From Rahnella sp. AA (lineage in GTDB: Bacteria; Pseudomonadota; Gammaproteobacteria; Enterobacterales; Enterobacteriaceae): a stretch of 64,000 nt of DNA. Below are positions 30,508 to 42,117 of this stretch, piece after piece. How positions within the stretch are numbered: position 1 is the first letter of the stretch; each line of letters begins with the position of its first letter. Below the pieces are notes generated by a model. It was not told where the DNA came from, made no database searches, and saw only the letters and a program-made list of their open reading frames with translations. The stretch covers positions 62,001-126,000 of the forward strand of contig NZ_PITQ01000007.1 in the NCBI RefSeq assembly GCF_002834385.1, given 5' to 3'. The position numbers and the translations under genes were made by a program.

Positions 30508-31166
30508 GGGATAACTTCCAACCGATAGCCGATGCCTCGCACGGTCCGGATAGTTTCTTTACCCAGTTTGCGGCGCAGGTTGTGAACATGGACTTCAAGC
30601 GTATTGGAGCCTAAATCATCCTGCCAGGTATAGAGATCTTGCTGAAGCAGTTCCCTGTTGACCGTCTGCCCTGCACGCATCATCAGACGCGACAAAATGG
30701 CAAATTCTTTTGGTGTCACTTCTACAGGTTCGTTCCCGAGATAGGCCTGCTGTGAGGACAGGTTAATTTTCAGGTTCCCGACAGAAATCTGATTATCACT
30801 TTGTCCCTGATAACGCCGTATCAATGCCCGTACACGGGCCTGTAATTCAACCAAAGCAAAAGGTTTGATCAGATAGTCATCGGCACCGGCATCCAGGCCA
30901 TCAACACGGTCTTCCAGCGCATCACGTGCGGTGAGGATCAGCACCGGTAAGGAGATACTCTGGCGTCGCCACTGACGGAGCAGTGCCGCGCCATCTTTAT
31001 CGGGCAGGCCTAAATCCAGAATCACCAGGCTGTATTGGCTGGTCTGAATCAGACTTTGTGCTTGCGCAGCGGTTGCTGCGCAATCGCAAACATAATTATC
31101 ACTGGTGAGTGCCAGCGTTAATCCCTGCCGTAAAAGTTCATCATCTTCAACTATCAGCAGTTTCAT
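30504..31166 (-). CDS. pmrA: PmrA/BasR-type response regulator
   Basis: 220 residues from ATG 31166 (MKLLIVEDDELL). The receiver domain has the acidic pair near residue 8, phospho-acceptor Asp51 in VILDLGLPDKDG and the switch lysine in DYLIKPFALVE. The C-terminal OmpR/PhoB winged helix is at about 125-218 (GSNTLEVHVHNLRRKLG, IRTVRGIGYRLE). It starts 20 bases after the dacB stop, so dacB-pmrA-pmrB probably form one operon. Annotated by similarity to BasR; QseB-like regulators are the main alternative. Confidence 0.9.
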   Translation of the reverse strand: MKLLIVEDDELLRQGLTLALTSDNYVCDCAATAAQAQSLIQTSQYSLVILDLGLPDKDGAALLRQWRRQSISLPVLILTARDALEDRVDGLDAGADDYLIKPFALVELQARVRALIRRYQGQSDNQISVGNLKINLSSQQAYLGNEPVEVTPKEFAILSRLMMRAGQTVNRELLQQDLYTWQDDLGSNTLEVHVHNLRRKLGKETIRTVRGIGYRLEVIP

Positions 31167-31186
31167 CGTCAGGCACTTCTCCATGG

Positions 31187-32620
31187 TCAATTATTTTGGT
31201 AGATGTCCCTGTAGAGACGGCTTTCAAAGCGTACCAACGGAGCCCGTCGTGTACGTTGATCTTCAGGAGGTACAGCGTAACCGGAGAGATACTGGACAAA
31301 TGCCAGACGCTGTCCGCTGGCGGTGGTGATAAAGCCTGCCAGGTTATAAACGCCAGCCAGTGAGCCGGTTTTCGCTGACACTTTACCGTCAACTCCTGCT
31401 TCATGAAGACCGCCGCGATATTGCAAGGTTCCGTCATGGCCCGCTAATGGCAGCATTGAGATGAAATCCAATTCCTTATCGTGTTGGGCGATATATTGCA
31501 GCACCTGCATCATTGTAGCGGGTGACAGCAAATCATGGCGGGAAAGACCGGAACCATCGACCTGAATCGAATTCCCCAAATCCACCCCGGCTTTCTGCCG
31601 TAAAATCTGACGAACCGCATCTGAGCCCGCGCGCCAGGTCCCGGGGACCCCAAAACGCTGATGGCCAATGGTACGGAATACGGTATCGGCGATCATGTTG
31701 TCTGATTTTTTCAGCATCTGATGCAACAAGTCATGCAACGGAACCGACTGCGTTTGAGCGAGCACGGTTCCGGCTGGCGTCTGCTGGGTCTGGCGTTTTA
31801 GCGTGCCATCAATCTGAATATCTGCTTGCAGTAATTCGTCTTTGAGGATTGCCCCCGCATAGCTGGCCCCATCCTGAATGGCGAAAGCCAAAGGCAGAGG
31901 TTCGCTGCGCTGGGTCAGGCAGCCTGTCAGTGTGTAACGGTTAAACTCACCCGGCACTACATCCAGTTCACAGTATTGAGCATCCGGCGAACCTTTAGCC
32001 AGGGTGCGTACTTCGCTAAACATATGAACAGGATAATAAGATGCTACACGGATAAAGGCATTTTCGTCCGGTTTCGGGGCGCTGTAGAGGGAAACCGAGA
32101 AACAGTTTCTGTCGACAATCGCGGCAGCAGGCGGTGCGCTAAAACATTGGGTGATATCGTTCCAGGGCCAGCCGGGCGCTTTATCGTGGCTGGCAAACAC
32201 AGACGTGTTAATCACCACATCACCGCTGATCTCTTTGATGCCCTGTTTTTTTAATACAGCGACCATATTCCGGATATTTTGACGTTTTAGTGTCGGATCG
32301 CCGGAGAAGCGAGCAACCAGATCACCTTTCAGAACGCCGTCAGAAACGGAACCCGGGGTTTCAAGTGTGGTGGTAAAGCGGAAATCGGGACCTAGCTGCA
32401 ACAGAGCCGCAAGCGCTGTCAGAATCTTCATCGTACTGGCAGGCAGAGCCATCTGCGAACCGTGATAATCAATCACAGGGGCAGGGGCGCCAATTTTCTG
32501 TACCAGTACAGCCAGATTCGTGCCGTCCGGCAGATATTCTGTGTAATTCTCGATCTGAGCCGCATTTGTATTCAGAACAAACGCGCATGCTAATCCACTG
32601 ACAATTCGTAAAAAACGCAT
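31187..32620 (-). CDS. dacB: D-alanyl-D-alanine carboxypeptidase/endopeptidase (PBP4)
   Basis: 477 residues, the E. coli length, with a signal peptide (LACAFVLNTNA-AQ). The class C penicillin-binding protein motifs are Ser62-Thr-Met-Lys65, KKSDNMIAD and SAKTGSLAG. It trims and cleaves murein peptide cross-links in the periplasm. It is divergent from greA as in E. coli but followed by pmrAB, which couples a cell-wall hydrolase to an envelope-stress regulator. Confidence 0.97.
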   Translation of the reverse strand: MRFLRIVSGLACAFVLNTNAAQIENYTEYLPDGTNLAVLVQKIGAPAPVIDYHGSQMALPASTMKILTALAALLQLGPDFRFTTTLETPGSVSDGVLKGDLVARFSGDPTLKRQNIRNMVAVLKKQGIKEISGDVVINTSVFASHDKAPGWPWNDITQCFSAPPAAAIVDRNCFSVSLYSAPKPDENAFIRVASYYPVHMFSEVRTLAKGSPDAQYCELDVVPGEFNRYTLTGCLTQRSEPLPLAFAIQDGASYAGAILKDELLQADIQIDGTLKRQTQQTPAGTVLAQTQSVPLHDLLHQMLKKSDNMIADTVFRTIGHQRFGVPGTWRAGSDAVRQILRQKAGVDLGNSIQVDGSGLSRHDLLSPATMMQVLQYIAQHDKELDFISMLPLAGHDGTLQYRGGLHEAGVDGKVSAKTGSLAGVYNLAGFITTASGQRLAFVQYLSGYAVPPEDQRTRRAPLVRFESRLYRDIYQNN

Positions 32621-32764
32621 TATTTTGAGTAAAGGCTCTGAGTAACGGCAGGATAAAGTGGTGCCATACTACGATGCTACGAACCAAGGCGCAACGTGGC
32701 TGAAAGTAAACGATGATCCTCAAGGAACTCTACGTTAAAATACGAATCATAATGCAAAATGAAT

Positions 32765-32802
32765 CCTGGCCTGGTGGTAACCCCGGGTGAGGTTTTTTTT
32801 GT
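32765..32802 (+). promoter_or_regulatory. greA leader attenuator (GraL-like)
   Basis: In the 5' leader of greA a CCTGG...CCGGG stem (with a T-G pair) and GTGAGG are followed by eight Ts, then the leader continues 100 bases to the start codon. E. coli greA has a leader terminator making the short RNA GraL; this looks equivalent, though the stem is imperfect. Confidence 0.5.
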
Positions 32803-32902
32803 TTTTCGCCAGAGAGAGTCGGTCAGAAGAGCTGGCTTAATTTCTTACCTGATTCAATCAGGACGGTGTTTACCGAAAGGACAAAGTTAGAGGTAATAAA
32901 AT

Positions 32903-33379
32903 ATGAAACCGATTCCGATGACGCTGCGTGGCGCAGAAAGATTGCGTGAAGAACTGGACCATCTTAAGAGCGTCCGCCGCCCGAAAATCATTTCAGATAT
33001 CGCCACTGCACGTGAGCATGGCGACCTGAAAGAAAATGCTGAATATCATGCTGCACGTGAGCAGCAGGGGTTTTGTGAAGGCCGTATTCAGGAAATTGAA
33101 GCCAAGCTTTCTAATGCTCAGGTTATTGATGTCACTAAAATGCCGGCAACCGGCCGTGTCATTTTTGGCGCAACAGTGAAAGTATTGAACCTGGACACAG
33201 AAGAAGAACAGTCTTACCGCATTGTGGGCGATGACGAAGCTGACTTTAAGCAGAATCTGATTTCTGTGAACTCACCGATTGCGCGTGGTTTGATCGGTAA
33301 AGAACAGGATGATGTCGTTGTTATCAAAACGCCAGGCGGTGATGTTGAGTTCGAAATACTGAAGGTTGAGTATCTCTAA
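32903..33379 (+). CDS. greA: Transcription elongation factor GreA
   Basis: 158 residues, same length as E. coli. The N-terminal antiparallel coiled coil (about 1-75) carries the acidic tip in [19 protein letters not shown] that reaches the RNA polymerase secondary channel and stimulates transcript cleavage. The C-terminal FKBP-like domain follows ([27 protein letters not shown]). It is divergent from dacB. Confidence 0.98.
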   Translation: MKPIPMTLRGAERLREELDHLKSVRRPKIISDIATAREHGDLKENAEYHAAREQQGFCEGRIQEIEAKLSNAQVIDVTKMPATGRVIFGATVKVLNLDTEEEQSYRIVGDDEADFKQNLISVNSPIARGLIGKEQDDVVVIKTPGGDVEFEILKVEYL

Positions 33380-33392
33380 AATCTGCATTAAA

Positions 33393-33418
33393 AAGGGCGA
33401 AACAAGCAGTTTCGCCCT
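33393..33418. terminator. Terminator after greA
   Basis: AGGGCGAAAC / GTTTCGCCCT stem, 14 bases past greA. T-runs are better on the minus side (TTTTT), so it may act on both strands. Confidence 0.75.
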
Positions 33419-33468
33419 GTAAATCTCACGTCCATGCAGTGAATTGCTTCACAGTAAATTGAAAACTA

Positions 33469-33493
33469 AAGTAAAAAGGCCGCCTGAGGCCTT
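33469..33493 (-). terminator. yhbY terminator
   Basis: AAAGGCCTC-AGG-CGGCCTTT stem followed by TTTTT on the minus strand, about 66 bases downstream of the yhbY stop. Confidence 0.7.
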
Positions 33494-33559
33494 TCCCTGA
33501 ACGTGATTTCGTGGCACCTTCCCGAAAACCTAAAGCGCTTTTCGTTAAACCTTAATGGA

Positions 33560-33856
33560 TTAACGCGGTAAGATAATTTTGCGGTCTTCGGTAGAAGGGC
33601 GATAAAGTACCAGCATATTGCCGATGACTTGCACATTACACGCCTTGGTTTCACGCACAATTGCGTCTACGATCAAGGTCTTCGTTTCGCGTTCTTCTGC
33701 CGCGACTTTTACCTTGATCAGTTCGTGATGTTGCAGCGCCTGCTCAATTTCGGCCAGAACACCTTCAGTCAGGCCGTTGTTGCCCAGCATAACGACCGGT
33801 TTCAGTGGATGTGCCAGACCTTTCAGGTACTGTTTTTGTTTATTGTTAAGATTCAT
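33560..33856 (-). CDS. yhbY: Ribosome-assembly RNA-binding protein YhbY (CRM domain)
   Basis: 98 residues comprising a single CRM domain (QKQYLKGLAHPLKPVVMLGNNGL, VIGNMLVLYRPS). It associates with pre-50S particles in E. coli. Divergent from rlmE, another 50S assembly factor, the conserved arrangement. Confidence 0.96.
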   Translation of the reverse strand: MNLNNKQKQYLKGLAHPLKPVVMLGNNGLTEGVLAEIEQALQHHELIKVKVAAEERETKTLIVDAIVRETKACNVQVIGNMLVLYRPSTEDRKIILPR

Positions 33857-34038
33857 CGTCTTTTTTGCTTAAGTTGGGATTGAAAACGGGTCATTCTACC
33901 GCCATCTCATGTATATCACCAACCCGGACTGCTTCGGGAGGGGAATTATACTGACTTAGCCATAGACGTCATGATGCTAACAGCTTGTTCCAAAAGCTCT
34001 AACTCAGGGTAGTTGGAAAACTATATGGTTACTAAATA

Positions 34039-34668
34039 ATGTCTAATAAGAAGCGTTCTGCAAGTTCCAGTCGCTGGCTGCAGGAACACTTTAGCGATAA
34101 ATATGTGCTACAGGCACAGAAAAAAGGGCTGCGTTCTCGTGCCTGGTTTAAACTTGAGGAAATACAGCAAGGCGATAAGCTGTTTAAACCGGGTATGACG
34201 GTCGTCGATTTAGGTGCAGCTCCGGGCGGTTGGTCACAGTATGTGGCTTCGCAAATTGGTAACAAAGGGCGAATCATTGCCTGCGATATTTTACCTATGG
34301 ATCCTATTGTTGGAGTCGATTTCCTTCAGGGGGATTTTCGTGATGAATTAGTTCTCAAAGCGCTGCTTGAACGCGTGGGAGAAAGCAAAGTTCAGGTGGT
34401 CATGTCCGATATGGCCCCGAATATGAGCGGTACTCCGGCAGTCGACATTCCAAAGTCGATGTATCTGGTTGAATTAGCACTGGATATGTGTCGGGATGTA
34501 TTAGCACCAGGCGGAAGTTTCCTGGTGAAGGTGTTTCAGGGAGATGGCTTTGATGAATACCTGCGGGAAATTCGCTCCCTGTTTACGAAGGTGAAGATTC
34601 GTAAGCCAGACGCTTCCCGAGCACGTTCGCGAGAAGTGTACATCGTAGCGACAGGGCGGAAACTGTAG
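34039..34668 (+). CDS. rlmE: 23S rRNA (uridine-2'-O-)-methyltransferase RlmE (FtsJ)
   Basis: 209 residues. It 2'-O-methylates U2552 of the 23S rRNA A-loop and is heat-induced in E. coli. S-adenosylmethionine site [14 protein letters not shown]; catalytic K-D-K-E set visible as [18 protein letters not shown] and FLVKVFQG. It precedes ftsH by 47 bases in the familiar heat-shock operon. Confidence 0.98.
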   Translation: MSNKKRSASSSRWLQEHFSDKYVLQAQKKGLRSRAWFKLEEIQQGDKLFKPGMTVVDLGAAPGGWSQYVASQIGNKGRIIACDILPMDPIVGVDFLQGDFRDELVLKALLERVGESKVQVVMSDMAPNMSGTPAVDIPKSMYLVELALDMCRDVLAPGGSFLVKVFQGDGFDEYLREIRSLFTKVKIRKPDASRARSREVYIVATGRKL

Positions 34669-34715
34669 TTCCCTAACGCTGTTTGTTAACACAGTTGTAA
34701 TATGAGGTTAATCCC

Positions 34716-36668
34716 TTGAGTGACATGGCGAAGAACCTGATCCTCTGGTTAGTCATCGCAGTTGTACTGATGTCTGTATTTCAGAGTTTTGGTCCCAGCG
34801 AATCTAATGGTAGTAAGGTAGATTATACGACCTTCACTACCGAAGTGGCCCAAGACCAGGTCCGTGAAGTACGTATCAATGGACGTGCGATTGACGTTAT
34901 CAAAAAAGACAGTAGCAAATACACAACTTACATTCCGGTGAATGACCCTAAATTGCTGGATACGCTACTGAGCAAAAACGTGAAAGTTGTTGGTGAACCG
35001 CCTGAACAGCAGAGTTTCCTGGCGACTATCTTCATTTCATGGTTCCCGATGCTGCTTTTGATTGGCGTCTGGATATTCTTTATGCGGCAAATGCAGGGCG
35101 GCGGTGGCAAAGGTGCAATGTCCTTTGGTAAAAGCAAAGCCCGCATGCTGACAGAAGACCAAATCAAAACCACGTTTGCTGACGTTGCAGGTTGTGACGA
35201 AGCGAAGGAAGAGGTGAGCGAGCTGGTGGATTACCTGCGCGAGCCAAGCCGTTTCCAGAAATTGGGCGGTAAAATTCCTAAAGGTGTTCTGATGGTCGGT
35301 CCTCCGGGTACCGGTAAAACCTTGCTGGCTAAGGCCATTGCAGGCGAAGCAAAAGTTCCGTTCTTTACTATTTCCGGTTCTGACTTCGTAGAAATGTTCG
35401 TCGGTGTCGGTGCATCCCGTGTGCGCGACATGTTCGAACAGGCGAAGAAAGCCGCTCCATGTATCATCTTCATCGATGAAATTGACGCCGTTGGCCGTCA
35501 GCGTGGTGCTGGTTTAGGCGGTGGTCACGATGAACGTGAACAGACGCTGAACCAGATGCTGGTTGAGATGGATGGCTTCGAAGGTAACGAAGGCATCATT
35601 GTGATTGCCGCGACTAACCGTCCGGACGTTCTTGACCCGGCGTTGCTGCGTCCAGGTCGTTTCGACCGTCAGGTTGTGGTTGGTCTGCCAGACGTTCGTG
35701 GCCGTGAACAGATTCTGAAAGTTCACATGCGTCGCGTTCCTTTAGCCACTGATGTTGATGCTTCTGTGATTGCCCGTGGTACACCAGGTTTCTCCGGTGC
35801 TGACCTGGCAAACCTGGTCAACGAAGCTGCGCTGTTCTCTGCACGTGGTAACAAACGCGTGGTGTCTATGGTTGAGTTCGAAAAAGCCAAAGACAAAATC
35901 ATGATGGGTGCAGAACGTCGTTCCATGGTGATGACAGAATCGCAGAAAGAATCGACCGCGTACCATGAAGCTGGCCACGCCATCATTGGCCGCCTGGTTC
36001 CTGAACACGACCCCGTGCATAAAGTGACGATCATTCCTCGCGGACGTGCATTAGGTGTGACCTTCTTCCTGCCTGAAGGCGATGCTATTAGTGCCAGCCG
36101 CCAGAAGCTTGAAAGCCAGATTTCTACCCTGTACGGTGGCCGTCTTGCTGAAGAGATCATCTACGGTGTGGAAAAAGTGTCTACCGGCGCATCTAACGAC
36201 ATCAAAGTTGCAACATCAATTGCCCGTAACATGGTGACACAATGGGGCTTCTCAGAAAAATTAGGTCCGTTGCTGTATGCGGAAGAAGAAGGCGAAGTCT
36301 TCCTCGGCCGTTCAGTTGCGAAAGCTAAGCATATGTCTGATGAAACCGCCCGTATCATCGACCAGGAAGTAAAATCACTGGTTGAGCGTAACTATGTGCG
36401 TGCACGTACTTTGCTGATGGAAAACATGGATATCCTTCATTCAATGAAAGATGCCCTGATGAAATATGAAACCATCGATGCACCACAAATTGACGACCTG
36501 ATGAACCGTACAGAAGTTCGCCCGCCAGCAGGCTGGGACGATGCAAACGGTAAAAACGGTAACGGCAATTCTAACGACGGTGGTGCGCCTAAAGCCCCAA
36601 CGCCAGTTGACGAACCTCGTACGCCAAATCCAGGCAACACGATGTTTGAGCAATTCAGCGGCAAATAA
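34716..36668 (+). CDS. ftsH: ATP-dependent zinc metalloprotease FtsH
   Basis: 650 residues from a TTG start at 34716 that has AGG at good spacing; ATG 34725 is the alternative used in some annotations. Membrane helix near residues 5-24, a small periplasmic domain, second helix near 100-125. AAA+ domain with Walker A GPPGTGKT, Walker B IIFIDEID and arginine fingers in LLRPGRFDR. Zinc protease motif HEAGH. It degrades LpxC, sigma-32, SecY and damaged membrane proteins. The C-terminus ends [17 protein letters not shown] after a glycine/asparagine-rich linker. Confidence 0.98.
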   Translation: MSDMAKNLILWLVIAVVLMSVFQSFGPSESNGSKVDYTTFTTEVAQDQVREVRINGRAIDVIKKDSSKYTTYIPVNDPKLLDTLLSKNVKVVGEPPEQQSFLATIFISWFPMLLLIGVWIFFMRQMQGGGGKGAMSFGKSKARMLTEDQIKTTFADVAGCDEAKEEVSELVDYLREPSRFQKLGGKIPKGVLMVGPPGTGKTLLAKAIAGEAKVPFFTISGSDFVEMFVGVGASRVRDMFEQAKKAAPCIIFIDEIDAVGRQRGAGLGGGHDEREQTLNQMLVEMDGFEGNEGIIVIAATNRPDVLDPALLRPGRFDRQVVVGLPDVRGREQILKVHMRRVPLATDVDASVIARGTPGFSGADLANLVNEAALFSARGNKRVVSMVEFEKAKDKIMMGAERRSMVMTESQKESTAYHEAGHAIIGRLVPEHDPVHKVTIIPRGRALGVTFFLPEGDAISASRQKLESQISTLYGGRLAEEIIYGVEKVSTGASNDIKVATSIARNMVTQWGFSEKLGPLLYAEEEGEVFLGRSVAKAKHMSDETARIIDQEVKSLVERNYVRARTLLMENMDILHSMKDALMKYETIDAPQIDDLMNRTEVRPPAGWDDANGKNGNGNSNDGGAPKAPTPVDEPRTPNPGNTMFEQFSGK

Positions 36669-36700
36669 GCTGCTGGTTAGCAAATAATGCATAACTCTCA

Positions 36701-36726
36701 AACCCCGGGCTTGCCCGGGGTTTTTT
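36701..36726 (+). terminator. ftsH terminator
   Basis: AACCCCGGGC-TT-GCCCGGGGTT hairpin with T6, 33 bases after ftsH. Confidence 0.93.
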
Positions 36727-36794
36727 ATGCGTGCATTCTTTCCCCCCAGAATTTAGATACTGCTATTACTGATTGACCAGAAGGGACATGACTT

Positions 36795-37634
36795 ATGCAC
36801 CTCACCGCCAGAGAGTCGACGCTGGACCTCACCTTTCCCCAGGTAATGGGGATCCTGAATGTTACTCCTGATTCCTTTTCGGATGGTGGCCGCCATAACA
36901 CGCTGGAACTGGCCATCCGGCACGCGCAGATGATGGTAGATGCTGGAGCCACGCTCCTTGATATCGGCGGCGAATCAACACGTCCGGGCGCAGCTGAAGT
37001 GAGCGAAGATGAAGAGCTGGCTCGCGTGGTGCCAGTCGTTGAGGCAATTGCCCGGCGTTTTGATGTCTGGATCTCTGTCGATACTTCAAAGGCTTCGGTG
37101 ATCCGCGAATCCGCAAAGGCGGGGATGCATCTGATTAACGATATTCGTTCACTGCAGGAGCCGGGCGCACTGGCAGCAGCAGCGGAAACCGATTTGCCCG
37201 TTTGCCTGATGCATATGCAGGGTGACCCGAAAACGATGCAGCATTCTCCACAATACGGAGATGTAGTTGCCGAAGTTGAACAGTATCTTGCCGGGCAAAT
37301 TACGCGTTGTGTGAACGCGGGTATTCCTAAAAATAAATTGTTACTCGACCCCGGCTTCGGTTTCGGTAAAAATCTGGAGCACAATTACCAGATGCTCGCA
37401 CGGCTGGCAGAATTCCATCACCTGGGATTGCCGCTTCTGGTGGGGATGTCGCGAAAATCCATGGTGGGGCAACTGCTGCATGTGTCTCCTGAAAAGCGGG
37501 TTACCGGCAGCGTCGCCTGTGCTGTCATCGCGGCCATGCAAGGCGCTCAGATAATCCGGGTACATGACGTTAAAGAAACCGTTGAAGCGATGCGTATCGT
37601 TGAAGCCACACTTTCTGCAAGGAATAAAAAATAA
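36795..37634 (+). CDS. folP: Dihydropteroate synthase
   Basis: 279 residues. Condenses para-aminobenzoate with dihydropterin pyrophosphate; the sulfonamide target. Signature [16 protein letters not shown] (about 17-32), [40 protein letters not shown]. Separated by two bases from glmM, so folP-glmM is one unit. AGAAGGGAC precedes the ATG. Confidence 0.98.
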   Translation: MHLTARESTLDLTFPQVMGILNVTPDSFSDGGRHNTLELAIRHAQMMVDAGATLLDIGGESTRPGAAEVSEDEELARVVPVVEAIARRFDVWISVDTSKASVIRESAKAGMHLINDIRSLQEPGALAAAAETDLPVCLMHMQGDPKTMQHSPQYGDVVAEVEQYLAGQITRCVNAGIPKNKLLLDPGFGFGKNLEHNYQMLARLAEFHHLGLPLLVGMSRKSMVGQLLHVSPEKRVTGSVACAVIAAMQGAQIIRVHDVKETVEAMRIVEATLSARNKK

Positions 37635-37636
37635 CT

Positions 37637-38977
37637 ATGAGCAACCGTAAATACTTTGGGACAGATGGCATCCGCGGAAAAGTGGGCGACAGCCCGATTA
37701 CCCCTGATTTTGTTCTTAAACTGGGCTGGGCTGCAGGCAAAGTATTAGCACGTCATGGGTCGGGTAAAGTGATCATCGGCAAAGATACCCGTATTTCAGG
37801 CTATATGCTGGAATCCGCCCTGGAAGCTGGTCTTGCTGCTGCGGGGTTGTCCGCATCTTTCACCGGACCTATGCCAACGCCAGCGGTTGCTTATCTGACA
37901 AGGACTTTCCGTGCTGAAGCGGGCATTGTTATTTCTGCGTCTCACAATCCTTTCTATGACAATGGCATAAAATTTTTCACTATCGATGGCACAAAATTGC
38001 CGGATGAAGTGGAAGAGGCTATTGAGGCTGAACTGGAAAAACCGCTGACCTGCGTGGAATCCGCGGAATTGGGCAAAGCCAGCCGAATTGTTGATGCAGC
38101 GGGTCGCTATATTGAATTCTGTAAAGGGACATTCCCAAGCGAACTCAGCCTGAATGGCCTGAAAATTGTTGTCGACTGTGCGAATGGCGCAACCTATCAC
38201 ATCGCACCAAGTGTTCTTCGTGAACTGGGTGCAAAGGTGATCACTATCGGCTGTGAACCGGATGGTATGAACATCAATGAAGAATGTGGAGCAACGGATG
38301 TGCGCCAGCTTCAGCAACGTGTTTTGGCGGAAAAAGCTCATGTTGGCCTGGCATTTGATGGCGATGGTGATCGCCTGATCATGGTGGACCACGAAGGCAA
38401 CAAGGTCGATGGTGACCAAATCCTCTATATTATTGCGCGTGAAGGTTTACGTCAGGGCCAACTGAAGGGCGGCGCAGTCGGAACGCTGATGAGCAATATG
38501 GGGCTGGAACTGGCACTCAAACAGCTGGGCATCCCTTTCACCCGCGCTAAAGTCGGCGACCGTTACGTGCTGGAAAAAATGCAGGAAAAAGGCTGGCGTA
38601 TCGGTGCTGAAAACTCCGGCCACATTATCCTGCTGGATAAAACGACGACGGGCGACGGTATCGTGGCCGGTTTGCAAGTGCTCACTGCGATGGTCCGCAA
38701 CCATATGAGCCTTCATGATCTTTGCAGCGGCATGAAATTGTTGCCGCAGATTTTAGTGAATGTCCGCTTTGCCGGTGAACACGATCCGCTGGAATCCGAC
38801 GACGTCAAAAAAGTGACTGCTGAAGTTGAAAAAGAACTGGGGGGCCGTGGCCGTGTACTGTTACGTAAATCAGGTACTGAACCGTTACTGCGCGTGATGG
38901 TCGAAGGCGAAGACGCCACGCTGGTTGAAAAGCTGGCGAATCGTATCGCTGATGCCGTAAAAGCAGTGAAGCCGTAA
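37637..38977 (+). CDS. glmM: Phosphoglucosamine mutase
   Basis: 446 residues. Interconverts glucosamine 6- and 1-phosphate for UDP-GlcNAc and peptidoglycan synthesis. Phospho-Ser102 in [12 protein letters not shown], metal loop DGDGDR, sugar loop GAENSGH and C-terminal phosphate site [11 protein letters not shown]. Cotranscribed with folP, as in E. coli. Confidence 0.98.
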   Translation: MSNRKYFGTDGIRGKVGDSPITPDFVLKLGWAAGKVLARHGSGKVIIGKDTRISGYMLESALEAGLAAAGLSASFTGPMPTPAVAYLTRTFRAEAGIVISASHNPFYDNGIKFFTIDGTKLPDEVEEAIEAELEKPLTCVESAELGKASRIVDAAGRYIEFCKGTFPSELSLNGLKIVVDCANGATYHIAPSVLRELGAKVITIGCEPDGMNINEECGATDVRQLQQRVLAEKAHVGLAFDGDGDRLIMVDHEGNKVDGDQILYIIAREGLRQGQLKGGAVGTLMSNMGLELALKQLGIPFTRAKVGDRYVLEKMQEKGWRIGAENSGHIILLDKTTTGDGIVAGLQVLTAMVRNHMSLHDLCSGMKLLPQILVNVRFAGEHDPLESDDVKKVTAEVEKELGGRGRVLLRKSGTEPLLRVMVEGEDATLVEKLANRIADAVKAVKP

Positions 38978-39004
38978 GCCGATAAAAAACAGTAAATTTT
39001 CATT

Positions 39005-39043
39005 TTTTACGTCGCCGCTTTTCAACCGGGTTGCGACGTAAAA
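39005..39043 (+). terminator. Hairpin after glmM
   Basis: A perfect 11-base stem, TTTTACGTCGC with GCGACGTAAAA, and a 17-base loop 28 bases after glmM. No T-run, so termination would be weak. Confidence 0.5.
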
Positions 39044-39236
39044 TGAATCACTTTGGTTGTTTTGACGGATATTTGACGATTTTTTCCGCAAACGAACAGT
39101 CTGATGAAAATTGCCCTTGCGCGGTAATACGGCTTTGGTTAGTATTCACACCCGCTTCAGTGGGTCCTTGAGTGACCTGCTAAATTGGTGAGAAGCAATT
39201 GGCATGCGGTGAACCCGCGAGGATACAGGTACTACT

Positions 39237-39572
39237 ATGTACGACGCTCTTCTGGTGATTTTCCTTATCGTAGCAATCGGCCTTGTGGCTCTGGTTATGC
39301 TGCAACAGGGTAAAGGCGCTGATATGGGAGCCTCTTTCGGAGCAGGTGCTTCTGGCACATTGTTCGGTTCGAGTGGTTCCGGTAACTTCATGACCCGCAT
39401 GACAGGTATTTTGGCCGCACTGTTCTTTATCATTAGTTTGATTCTGGGGAACATGAGCACCAATAAAGGCCAAAAAGGTAGTGAGTGGGAAAACTTAAGT
39501 CAGCCAGCACAAACTGAGCAGACAACTGCACCGGCAGCTCCAGCAGCGCCTAACAGTGATGTTCCTCACTAA
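39237..39572 (+). CDS. secG: Preprotein translocase subunit SecG
   Basis: 111 residues with two membrane helices (about 3-22 and 52-72) joined by GKGADMGASFGAGASGTLFGSSG, the diagnostic SecG loop. It supports SecA cycling in SecYEG. A Gln/Pro/Ala-rich cytoplasmic tail follows. Upstream of leuU as in E. coli. Confidence 0.98.
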   Translation: MYDALLVIFLIVAIGLVALVMLQQGKGADMGASFGAGASGTLFGSSGSGNFMTRMTGILAALFFIISLILGNMSTNKGQKGSEWENLSQPAQTEQTTAPAAPAAPNSDVPH

Positions 39573-39654
39573 GCAGTAAACTTCTTATCGAAAGAAGCAG
39601 AGTTTTAAACAGTGGCTTGTGCTCGGACAGTATAAGCGATTGTGAAAAAAGAGT

Positions 39655-39741
39655 GCCGAGGTGGTGGAATTGGTAGACACGCTACCTTGAGGTGGTAGTG
39701 CCCGAATGGGCTTACGGGTTCAAGTCCCGTCCTCGGTACCA
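39655..39741 (+). tRNA. leuU: tRNA-Leu (anticodon GAG)
   Basis: 87 bases beginning GCCGAGG and ending CCTCGGTACCA with encoded CCA. Anticodon stem-loop CTACC-TTGAGGT-GGTAG gives anticodon GAG. A long variable arm (TGCCCGAATGGGCTT) marks a class II tRNA, and the T-loop is GGTTCAAGTCC. Matches E. coli leuU beside secG. Confidence 0.98.
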
Positions 39742-39800
39742 ATCTTTATGATAACTTGCTTTTTAGCGGTTATCGGCGTAGTATTTGCCACGTTTTCGGA

Positions 39801-39876
<76 letters not shown>

Positions 39877-39877
<1 letters not shown>

Positions 39878-39980
39878 CTTTCCCTAAGTGTTTATTTCAA
39901 ATAGACTTTCAGTATCTTCCTGTGATGTTCTGCAGTTCCCATTTGAAAGCTTCAATTTGAAATAAACACTTTGCGAAAGT
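39877..39980. repeat. Long inverted repeat immediately after metY
   Basis: Arms AAGTGTTTATTTCAAAT (39886-39902) and its exact complement (39955-39971) form a perfect 17-base stem over a 52-base loop. It extends, after a three-base internal mismatch, by ACTTTC/GAAAGT (39877-39882, 39975-39980). The stem begins at the last base of the tRNA. E. coli metY-nusA RNA is cut by RNase III at this place, and this fits. Confidence 0.85.
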
Positions 39981-40021
39981 TGTACCGAAGCCGCCTGTGC
40001 GGCAAATAGGGTCCAGTTTCA

Positions 40022-40049
40022 TAAAGCCCCGATTTATCGGGGTTTTTTG
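40022..40049 (+). terminator. Leader terminator/attenuator before rimP
   Basis: CCCCGA / TCGGGG hairpin with T6 at 40027-40048, inside the metY-rimP leader. Transcription must read through (NusA-dependent) to reach rimP. Confidence 0.75.
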
Positions 40050-40108
40050 TTATTTGGCAACAGAATCACTGGGCTATTTAGCCCTTTTTTTATGTCTTGG
40101 GGGTGGGC

Positions 40109-42093
<1,985 letters not shown>

Positions 42094-42117
42094 TAAACTG
42101 TAGCAGGAAGGAACAGC

